From: Anaerocolumna xylanovorans DSM 12503
GTDB lineage: Bacteria > Bacillota > Clostridia > Lachnospirales > Lachnospiraceae
Assembly: GCF_900143645.1 (NCBI RefSeq)
Contig: NZ_FRFD01000009.1
Coordinates: 62,001-126,000, forward strand
Reading direction: 5' to 3'
DNA length: 64,000 bases
The position numbers and the translations under genes are program-made. Shown here piece after piece: positions 57,975-64,000 of the stretch. Every line of letters starts with the position of its first letter. Position 1 is the stretch's first letter. The notes beneath the pieces are model-generated. The model made no database searches. It saw only the letters and a program-made list of their open reading frames with translations, and was not told where the DNA came from.

Positions 57975-58415
57975 TTACTCCCATTTAAAGGTTAGGATAC
58001 CTCCGATTACCAATGCTACTCCTATTAGTTTGCGCCAGTCAAAATCCGCTTTCTCTGCTCCGAATATGCCAAGAAGCTCGATAAGATAGGCTACAATGAC
58101 CTGGGAGGTGACAATTACCATAATGGCTTTGGCAGGTCCTAAGGCGCCTACGCTCTTAATGACAGTAAAGGTGATGAAGGCTCCGATAGCGCCTCCTAAG
58201 AGCATATACTTGTTGTCGATTTTAAAAAGGCCTCCAAAACTTCCTTCCCTGCCGGTTATAAACCAGGCAATGATGCATACGATAAAAGCCGTAAGCTGGA
58301 CGAAGCTTGCAGATACCCAAACGCTTGTCTGTTTCGTTACTCCTGTATTAAAAACCCCCTGAATACTCATAAGGGCTCCTGAAATAATGGCCATGATAAA
58401 TCCCAAAAATCCCAT
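57975..58415 (-). CDS. DMT-superfamily inner membrane protein (DUF606/YdcZ type)
   Basis: A 146-residue protein with about five membrane helices, beginning MGFLGFIMAIISGALMSIQGVFNTGVTKQTSVWVSASFVQLTAF and ending GVALVIGGILTFKWE, the pattern of the DUF606 group of drug/metabolite-type transporters. Members work as pairs or homodimers; no partner gene is adjacent here. The substrate is unknown. The start follows GGAAAGGATGTACAGTT. The gaps on both sides (57839-57974 and 58416-58528) show no clear signal. Confidence 0.87.
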   Translation of the reverse strand: MGFLGFIMAIISGALMSIQGVFNTGVTKQTSVWVSASFVQLTAFIVCIIAWFITGREGSFGGLFKIDNKYMLLGGAIGAFITFTVIKSVGALGPAKAIMVIVTSQVIVAYLIELLGIFGAEKADFDWRKLIGVALVIGGILTFKWE

Positions 58416-58528
58416 AACTGTACATCCTTTCCTATATTTCAGTAAATTCTGCCATGCGGAAGTTTAACCAGCCGCCGGCAGAAACGCTCTTTCATAGTCT
58501 GTACAATTATGGGATAATTTACTCTATA

Positions 58529-59704
58529 TTAAATTACTTTTTTCAGTATTTCTATCATCTCATCCACATGCTCCTTTGTTATAACAAGGGGCGGAATAAA
58601 TCTTAACACATTGCTTCCTGCAGAAAACAGTATCAGGTTATTATCCATAGCCTTTAAGATAATATCCTTTACCGGATATTCAAATTCAAGTCCCTGGAGT
58701 AACCCCTTTCCTCTTCTTTCTTTGATTTCCTTATGGTTTTCTGCCAGTTCATCTAACCTATCTTCAAGATAAGCAGATACCTCCTTTACATGGTGGAGAA
58801 GATTAAGCTTTTCATACTGGTCGAATACTGCATTTACCGCTGCCGCCGTAAATGGATTTCCGCCGTAGGTGGTACCGTGGTCTCCCGGCTCAAATGCTTT
58901 GCAGACTTTTTCCACAGCTGCAAAGGCTCCTACGGGAACACCGCAGCCAAGAGCCTTGGCAGCAGTTAAGATATCCGGCTTTACACCATATTCCTGCCAT
59001 GCAAACATACTGCCGGTTCTTCCCATACCGCATTGTATTTCATCGAAGATAAGCAGAATATCTTTTTCATCGCACAGCCTTCTTAACTCCTTAAGATATT
59101 CTTCATCAGCCGGATAGACGCCACCTTCTGCCTGAACCGGCTCTAATAAAATAGCGCAGGTCTTTTCATTGATCTTTGCCTTTATATCTTCTATGGAATT
59201 TAAGTCCGTAAAAACAACCCCACCGATCAAAGGCTCAAAAGCTTCCCTGTAAGAAGGCTGGCCGGTTACTGAAAGCGCTCCCATGCTTCTTCCGTGAAAG
59301 GAACGGTTCATTGCGATAATCTGACTGTCCCCTGTATGATGCTTCTTGTAATAATACTTTCTGGCAAGCTTAATAGCTCCCTCGATAGCTTCTGTTCCGC
59401 TGTTAGTAAAAAATACCCTATCCATACCGGAAGCCCCTGCCAGCCTTGCGGCTGCCTTAATGGAAGGTACATTATAGAAGTAATTGGAGGTATGAAGAAG
59501 TTTATCAATCTGTGCCTTTAATGCACTGTTATACTCTGTATTACCGTAACCTAAAGCAAATACTGCAATACCGGCGCCAAAATCAAGGTATTTCTTCCCG
59601 TCCGTATCATATAAATAAACACCTTCACCTCTGTCAAGAACTATCTTATATCTTGAATAGGTATGCATCAACAGGTTTTCTGCTTCCTTTATGTATTCTT
59701 CCAT
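58529..59704 (-). CDS. argD: acetylornithine aminotransferase
   Basis: ArgD transfers an amino group from glutamate to N-acetylglutamate semialdehyde, giving N-acetylornithine. The 391-residue class III aminotransferase has the PLP lysine Lys250 (LTAAKALG), Asp221 (LLIFDEIQCGMGRTG) that contacts the PLP ring nitrogen, NSGTEAIEGAIKLARKY and NRSFHGRSMGALSVTGQ. The operon context (argJ-argB-argD) supports the substrate over ornithine or GABA aminotransferases. It starts 12 bases after argB behind AAGGAGGGAAAGCG. Confidence 0.95.
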   Translation of the reverse strand: MEEYIKEAENLLMHTYSRYKIVLDRGEGVYLYDTDGKKYLDFGAGIAVFALGYGNTEYNSALKAQIDKLLHTSNYFYNVPSIKAAARLAGASGMDRVFFTNSGTEAIEGAIKLARKYYYKKHHTGDSQIIAMNRSFHGRSMGALSVTGQPSYREAFEPLIGGVVFTDLNSIEDIKAKINEKTCAILLEPVQAEGGVYPADEEYLKELRRLCDEKDILLIFDEIQCGMGRTGSMFAWQEYGVKPDILTAAKALGCGVPVGAFAAVEKVCKAFEPGDHGTTYGGNPFTAAAVNAVFDQYEKLNLLHHVKEVSAYLEDRLDELAENHKEIKERRGKGLLQGLEFEYPVKDIILKAMDNNLILFSAGSNVLRFIPPLVITKEHVDEMIEILKKVI

Positions 59705-59716
59705 CGCTTTCCCTCC

Positions 59717-60628
59717 TTAACCTTCTGCCTGCATTTTCTCATTATCAAACAGAATACTTTCATTGCTAAGAATAGCTGTTCCGATTCCTCTGTTTGTAAA
59801 GAACTCCAGCAACAGGCAATGTTCCATTCTGCCATCCAGAATATGCACTCTGGAAACGCCTCCCTTAACAGCATCAATGCAATTCTTAAGCTTTGGCAGC
59901 ATGCCTCCTCCGATAAATCCATTGGTCATCAGCTTATCTGCTTTTTCCAGCGTCAGCACGGAAATAAGGGTGTTTTTATCGGACGGATCGGTATAAACAC
60001 CTTCGATATCTGTAAGGAATGCCAGTTTCTCTGCTCCGATTGCTGTTGCTACCGCACAGGCAGCATCATCCGCATTTATGTTATAGGCATGGTAATCCGC
60101 GTCCAGTCCGATAGGCGCAATAACCGGAATAAAGTTATTATCAATCAGCGTATTAATTAAATCTGCATTTACTTCGGTGATATTCCCTACATAACCGATG
60201 TCCTGGCCATTTGCATATTTCTTTTCTACCTTTAAGGTAGAGCCGTCCTTGCCGCTGATGCCAACAGCTTTTACACCAAGCTTTTCAATCATCTGCACAA
60301 GATTCTTATTTACCTTGCCAAGAACCATCTCTGCCACTTCCATGGTCTCTTCATCGGTTACTCTTAAGCCTTCCACAAAGGTGGATTCATGCCCTAAAAG
60401 ACTTACCCACTTGGAGATTTCCTTTCCTCCTCCATGGACAATGATGGGCTGCATGCCAACAAGCTTTAAAAGTGCCACATCCTTTATAACATTTAATTGA
60501 AGATTCTCATCTAACATGGCGCTGCCACCGTATTTTACAACAACTTTCTTATTATTGAATTTCTGTATATAGGGAAGCGCTTCAATCAGAGTCTGCGCTT
60601 TCATAAGTATCTGGTCCATGGGTTCCAT
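59717..60628 (-). CDS. argB: acetylglutamate kinase
   Basis: ArgB phosphorylates N-acetylglutamate, usually the arginine-inhibited step in organisms using the cyclic pathway. The 303-residue amino acid kinase has VVVKYGGSAM near residue 28, the substrate loop PIIVHGGGKEISKW, and NINADDAACAVATAIGAEKLAFLTDIEGVY. An N-terminal helix (MEPMDQILMKAQTLIEALPYIQKF) of the type found in arginine-sensitive hexameric enzymes is present, which suggests feedback control. It lies 48 bases after argJ. The start follows GCAGGAGGAGTTCAT. Confidence 0.96.
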   Translation of the reverse strand: MEPMDQILMKAQTLIEALPYIQKFNNKKVVVKYGGSAMLDENLQLNVIKDVALLKLVGMQPIIVHGGGKEISKWVSLLGHESTFVEGLRVTDEETMEVAEMVLGKVNKNLVQMIEKLGVKAVGISGKDGSTLKVEKKYANGQDIGYVGNITEVNADLINTLIDNNFIPVIAPIGLDADYHAYNINADDAACAVATAIGAEKLAFLTDIEGVYTDPSDKNTLISVLTLEKADKLMTNGFIGGGMLPKLKNCIDAVKGGVSRVHILDGRMEHCLLLEFFTNRGIGTAILSNESILFDNEKMQAEG

Positions 60629-60676
60629 ATGAACTCCTCCTGCGATAAAATTTGATTTAAAATAAGAATGGCTTTT

Positions 60677-61897
60677 TTATGAACGATAGTCCGCATTAAT
60701 ATACACATATTTATCTGTCAGATCACAGCCCCAGGCCGTAGCCATACAATTGCCGCTCTTAATGTCAGCAATTGCACTTACTTCCTTTTGCTTTAAGATT
60801 TCCGTTGCCATTTCTTCGCTGTAATCCATAGCCATTCCATTTTCCACAAGCTTTAAAGAGCCTGCGCAGCTTTCAATATATAAATCAACTTTATCAGGGT
60901 CAAATGAGGCTCCTGCATAACCCATTGCACAAAGAATTCTTCCCCAGTTGGCATCATTACCGTATATGGCAGTCTTTACCAGATTGGAGGTAATAATGGA
61001 TTTGCTTAATATGACCGCCTGCTCCTTGGTATCCGCTCCTGTTACTCTGCATTCAAACAGTTTGGTTGCACCTTCCCCGTCGGAAGCCATCATTTTGGCA
61101 AGCTCTGTTGTAATCGTATGGAGAGCTTTTACAAAGATTTCATAAGCTTCATTTTTTTCTGTAATTTCTTCGTTGCCTGCCATTCCGTTAGCCAATATCA
61201 GAAGAGAATCATTGGTAGAGGTATCCCTGTCAACGGATATCATATTAAAGCTGTCCTTCACATCTTCTCTAATGGCTTCAATCAGCAGTTCCTTACTGAT
61301 GGCAAGGTCCGTTGTAATGACTCCAAGCATTGTAGCCATATTGGGATGTATCATGCCGGACCCTTTGGACATTCCGCCTATTGTTACAGGTATTCCGTTT
61401 AGTTCAAAAGAAATGGCATATTGCTTTGCAAAAGTGTCCGTAGTCATGATTGCTTCTGCCGCCAGTCCAGCATGTTCCTTGTCCTCACCCAGCTCTTGTT
61501 TCAGCAGCTTACAGCCCTCTGCGATAGCTTCAATAGGAAGCTGTCTGCCGATAACACCTGTAGAAGCTGTCAGTACTGCTTCTTTCTTAAGGCCTAATTC
61601 CGAAGCCATAAAGGCAGCCATCTTTTCATTGTTCTCTGTTCCCAAAGCACCGGTACAGGCATTGGCAACTCCGCTGTTAAGTACTACTGCCTGAGCCATG
61701 CCATATTCCTGTATAATCTTCCTATCCCATATTACAGGGGCTGCTTTTACCAGATTGGTCGTAAAGGTACCTGCGGCCTTTGCCGGAACAACGCTGTAGA
61801 CCAATGCCATATCCTTTTTCTTTTTCTTAATTCCTGCATAAATACCTGCTGCTTTATATCCTTTTGGGGCAGTCACCCCACCGCTAATAATCTCCAT
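60677..61897 (-). CDS. argJ: bifunctional glutamate N-acetyltransferase/ornithine acetyltransferase
   Basis: ArgJ moves the acetyl group from N-acetylornithine to glutamate, closing the acetyl cycle. The 406-residue proenzyme cleaves itself between Ala188 and Thr189 in HPNMATMLGVITTD, and Thr189 becomes the nucleophile. The oxyanion residues appear in ASTGVIGRQLP (Thr113-Gly114). Whether it also accepts acetyl-CoA (bifunctional) cannot be told from sequence. It is the first gene of argJ-argB-argD with its own promoter; argC, often found just upstream, is absent from this window. The start follows TAGGAGGTATACAC. Confidence 0.96.
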   Translation of the reverse strand: MEIISGGVTAPKGYKAAGIYAGIKKKKKDMALVYSVVPAKAAGTFTTNLVKAAPVIWDRKIIQEYGMAQAVVLNSGVANACTGALGTENNEKMAAFMASELGLKKEAVLTASTGVIGRQLPIEAIAEGCKLLKQELGEDKEHAGLAAEAIMTTDTFAKQYAISFELNGIPVTIGGMSKGSGMIHPNMATMLGVITTDLAISKELLIEAIREDVKDSFNMISVDRDTSTNDSLLILANGMAGNEEITEKNEAYEIFVKALHTITTELAKMMASDGEGATKLFECRVTGADTKEQAVILSKSIITSNLVKTAIYGNDANWGRILCAMGYAGASFDPDKVDLYIESCAGSLKLVENGMAMDYSEEMATEILKQKEVSAIADIKSGNCMATAWGCDLTDKYVYINADYRS

Positions 61898-61963
61898 GTG
61901 TATACCTCCTATGCTGCAATTCTGCTTGTAATGCTGTCAGAGCTGCGGCTTTCTTTCTTCTCT

Positions 61964-62004
61964 AATTAATTTATAATTATACACATTAATAAATTATTAT
62001 GCAA
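61964..62004 (-). promoter_or_regulatory. argJBD promoter with putative ArgR motif
   Basis: On the minus strand TTGCAT (62004-61999), 17 bases, TATAAT (61981-61976). TGTATAATTATAAATTAATT (61983-61964) overlaps the -10 box and resembles the argG and argH motif. The -35 region shares TAGGTATTGCATAA with the argG promoter. ArgR binding is inferred. Confidence 0.7.
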
Positions 62005-62013
62005 TACCTAATT

Positions 62014-62604
62014 TTATTTTTTTAAAATATCGATCCCTTCCTTTAAAAGCTCATGATAAATCTTTGCTATGGGAAGCCCTACAATATTATTATACTCTCC
62101 TTCAATGCCGCTTATATGCACTGCAAACCTTCCCTGAATGGCATAAGCCCCCGCCTTGTCAAAGGGTTCACCGGTGGCAATATAGCTTTCAATCTGCTCC
62201 TCCGTTAAAGTTTCCACCTCTACACGGCTCATCTGATGGAAGACCAGCCTCTTCTCTGTTTTTTCTTTTTCTCCTATTACAATGGCAACTCCCGTATATA
62301 CCTCATGCTTTCTGCCGGAAAGAAGCTTAAGCATATGATAAGCTTCCTCGCTGTTCCTTGGTTTTCCAAGAGGCTTACCGTCAAGGAATACCAGTGTATC
62401 CGCACTAATAATAAGAAAGTCTCCTTCTGCTTCCTTTTTTATAGCTTCTGCTTTTAAGCGTGCCAGTTCCTCCACCATATCAGAGGGATTTGTTTTGTCT
62501 GTTATCTCTTCTGCATTGCTTACCTTTATCTCAAACTTTACTCCTGCCTGTTCTAAGATTTCCCTTCTTCTTGGTGAACCGGATGCCAATATAATTTTAT
62601 ACAT
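62014..62604 (-). CDS. maf: Maf-family nucleotide pyrophosphatase
   Basis: A 196-residue cytoplasmic pyrophosphatase (dTTP/UTP or modified nucleotides) of the Maf family, linked to septum formation control. The signature ILASGSPRRREIL (Ser9, Arg12, Arg13) and the catalytic region ISADTLVFLDGKPLGKP are clear, followed by HEVYTGVAIV and AYAIQGRFAVHISGIEGEYNNIVGLPI. The start at 62604 follows AAGGAGGAATACT; a longer in-frame start lies upstream without a site. It precedes argJ on the same strand but argJ has its own promoter. Confidence 0.95.
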   Translation of the reverse strand: MYKIILASGSPRRREILEQAGVKFEIKVSNAEEITDKTNPSDMVEELARLKAEAIKKEAEGDFLIISADTLVFLDGKPLGKPRNSEEAYHMLKLLSGRKHEVYTGVAIVIGEKEKTEKRLVFHQMSRVEVETLTEEQIESYIATGEPFDKAGAYAIQGRFAVHISGIEGEYNNIVGLPIAKIYHELLKEGIDILKK

Positions 62605-62721
62605 AGTATTCCTCCTTAAGTAATGTTCTCTTTCCATTTTCCCAAATTATATCATTGCGGCAAATGTTTGTCCATAAAGGGAAAAGAAGGCCTATTCTTT
62701 TTATGATTTTCAAAATAGGTA

Positions 62722-62757
62722 TTGCATAAAATAACACATTGATGTATATTTATAATA
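62722..62757 (+). promoter_or_regulatory. argG promoter with putative ArgR motif
   Basis: TTGCAT (62722-62727), 17 bases, TATATT (62745-62750). TGTATATTTATAATA (62743-62757) overlaps the -10 box and is repeated exactly in the argH promoter at 26293. Confidence 0.7.
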
Positions 62758-62787
62758 ATTTAAAATTAAAAATTAGGAGGATTCAAA

Positions 62788-63993
62788 ATGAAAGAGAAAG
62801 TTATACTTGCTTATTCCGGAGGTCTTGATACCACTGTCATTATACCCTGGTTAAAAGAAAACTATGATTATGATGTTGTTTGTGTATGCATTAATGTTGG
62901 GCAGGGCAATGAACTGGACGGTCTGGAAGAAAGAGCCAAGGCATCAGGTGCCGTAAAGCTCTATATTGAAGATGTCGTAGAAGAATTTGTGGATGATTTC
63001 GTATTGCCTTGCGTAAAGGCAGGTGCCGTTTACGAAAATAAATATTTACTCGGAACTTCCATGGCAAGACCTGTAATTGCCAAACGTCTGGTAGAGATTG
63101 CAAGACTGGAAAATGCAACCGCTATTTGCCACGGTGCCACCGGCAAGGGAAACGACCAGGTGCGCTTTGAACTTGGCATTAAAGCTTTAGCCCCTGATTT
63201 AAAGATTATCGCCCCCTGGCGCATCTGGGATATCTCCTCCCGTGAAGAGGAAATTGAATACTGCGAAAATCACGGTATCCACCTTCCTTTTTCCGCTGAT
63301 AACAGCTACAGTCGAGACAGGAACCTCTGGCATATCAGCCATGAAGGTCTGGAGCTTGAGGACCCTGCCAATGCTCCTAATTACGACCACCTGCTGGTTC
63401 TTGGTGTTTCTCCCGAGAAAGCTCCGGAGGAAGGTGAATACTTAACACTTTCTTTTGAAAAAGGTATTCCTGCCACACTAAACGGCGAGGCCATGAAAGC
63501 ATCCGAAATCATTGAGAAGCTTAACGAATTAGGGGGCAAGCACGGCGTCGGTATTGTAGATATCGTAGAAAACCGCGTAGTTGGTATGAAGTCCCGTGGC
63601 GTATATGAAACACCGGGCGGAACAATTCTGATGGAAGCACATACTGCTTTGGAAGAACTGATATTAGACCGTGACACGCTCGCCTACAAGAAGGGTATTG
63701 GTGATAAATTTGCCGATGTTGTATACGAAGGCAAATGGTTTACTCCTTTAAGAGAAGCTCTCCAGGCTTTCGTAGATTCCACACAGGAATACGTAACCGG
63801 TGAAGTAAAGCTTAAACTGTATAAAGGAAACATTATCAAACAGGGTACTACTTCTCCTTATTCTTTATATAATGAAAGTATAGCTTCCTTTACAACCGGT
63901 GAGCTTTACAACCATAAGGATGCAGAAGGCTTTATTAACCTCTTTGGCCTCTCCTTAAAAGTGAGGGCTATGAAACAGGGCAATAAGAATTAA
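62788..63993 (+). CDS. argG: argininosuccinate synthase
   Basis: ArgG joins citrulline and aspartate with ATP to form argininosuccinate. The 401-residue length is standard. The ATP-binding P-loop motif AYSGGLDTTVIIPWL (about residues 8-22) and GATGKGNDQVRFELG (about 116-130), LLGTSMARPVIAKRLVE and SRGVYETPGGTILMEAH are typical. The start follows TTAGGAGGATTCAAA. It is divergent from maf and the argJBD operon, and its product is used by ArgH, encoded 36 kb away. The gene ends seven bases before the window edge. Confidence 0.98.
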   Translation: MKEKVILAYSGGLDTTVIIPWLKENYDYDVVCVCINVGQGNELDGLEERAKASGAVKLYIEDVVEEFVDDFVLPCVKAGAVYENKYLLGTSMARPVIAKRLVEIARLENATAICHGATGKGNDQVRFELGIKALAPDLKIIAPWRIWDISSREEEIEYCENHGIHLPFSADNSYSRDRNLWHISHEGLELEDPANAPNYDHLLVLGVSPEKAPEEGEYLTLSFEKGIPATLNGEAMKASEIIEKLNELGGKHGVGIVDIVENRVVGMKSRGVYETPGGTILMEAHTALEELILDRDTLAYKKGIGDKFADVVYEGKWFTPLREALQAFVDSTQEYVTGEVKLKLYKGNIIKQGTTSPYSLYNESIASFTTGELYNHKDAEGFINLFGLSLKVRAMKQGNKN

Positions 63994-64000
63994 TTTCTAA

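Noticed and set aside
1..64000. Mobile elements, CRISPR arrays, prophage genes, rRNA or tRNA genes
   Set aside because: No transposase, integrase, phage structural gene, regularly spaced repeat array or cloverleaf/rRNA-like sequence was found on either strand. The only repeats are the two small structured families described.

Overview
The window looks like a chromosomal segment of a low-to-moderate GC Firmicute of the Lachnospiraceae / Clostridium cluster XIVa type, close in style to Lachnoclostridium or Anaerocolumna. This is inferred from gene content and style only: AGGAGG-type ribosome binding sites almost everywhere, sigma-A promoters with 17-base spacers, a ferredoxin-dependent 2-oxoacid oxidoreductase, a tRNA-Trp T-box, a Cys/Gly-rich 'chorion-like' small protein, GH65 phosphorylases, LCP protein, ComEA/ComEC and GerMN proteins. 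No phage, insertion sequence, CRISPR array, rRNA or tRNA gene was seen.

Layout. 1-2.6 kb: 3' part of a fused gamma/alpha 2-oxoacid:ferredoxin oxidoreductase gene, an isochorismatase-family hydrolase and two small proteins. 2.8-9.2 kb: aroC-bioY, then a polyamine uptake operon (XRE-cupin regulator, potA, potB, potC, potD). 9.2-14.2 kb: a D-2-hydroxyacid dehydrogenase, trpS behind a T-box with a UGG specifier, a HAD phosphatase, luxS, and a pair of unrecognised genes. 14.2-26.2 kb: a structured repeat, an L,D-transpeptidase with Ig-like repeats, a heterodimeric ABC exporter with one degenerate ATPase site, a Ca2+-type P-type ATPase, a small gene with its own promoter and terminator, enolase and an M32 carboxypeptidase. 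26.4-36.1 kb: argH; an ABC exporter-SdpR-SdpI operon with a palindromic operator at its promoter; an LCP protein; and the copA-copZ-csoR copper operon. 36.4-50.5 kb: one carbohydrate locus containing a dedicated chemoreceptor, a membrane-anchored F5/8C protein, a membrane-anchored parallel beta-helix glycosidase, beta-phosphoglucomutase, a LacI regulator, two different GH65 phosphorylases and an ABC sugar importer without its own ATPase. 50.6-57.9 kb: uppP, then an operon comEA-response regulator-histidine kinase-GerMN lipoprotein-comEC. 57.9-64 kb: a DMT-type transporter, argJ-argB-argD, maf and argG.

How it works together. The sugar locus reads as sense-bind-cleave-import-phosphorolyse: surface proteins process an alpha-glucan-like substrate, the ABC system imports oligosaccharides, the GH65 enzymes release beta-glucose 1-phosphate, and beta-phosphoglucomutase feeds glycolysis. 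LacI-type palindromes lie at the solute-binding-protein promoter and at lacI. The arg genes sit in three places but their promoters share an AT-rich motif that could be an ArgR site.

Most unusual signals. (1) A roughly 115-125 base, three-hairpin repeat occurs twice (14181-14295 plus, 36166-36288 minus) with a 51-base core identical in both and paired arms that differ but still pair. (2) A second small element, a GAATATCAAATC hairpin followed directly by a Shine-Dalgarno sequence, sits in front of several unrelated genes as their 5' leader. At 14.2-14.4 kb the two elements lie side by side. These are the best candidates for something undescribed; genome-wide searches would decide.
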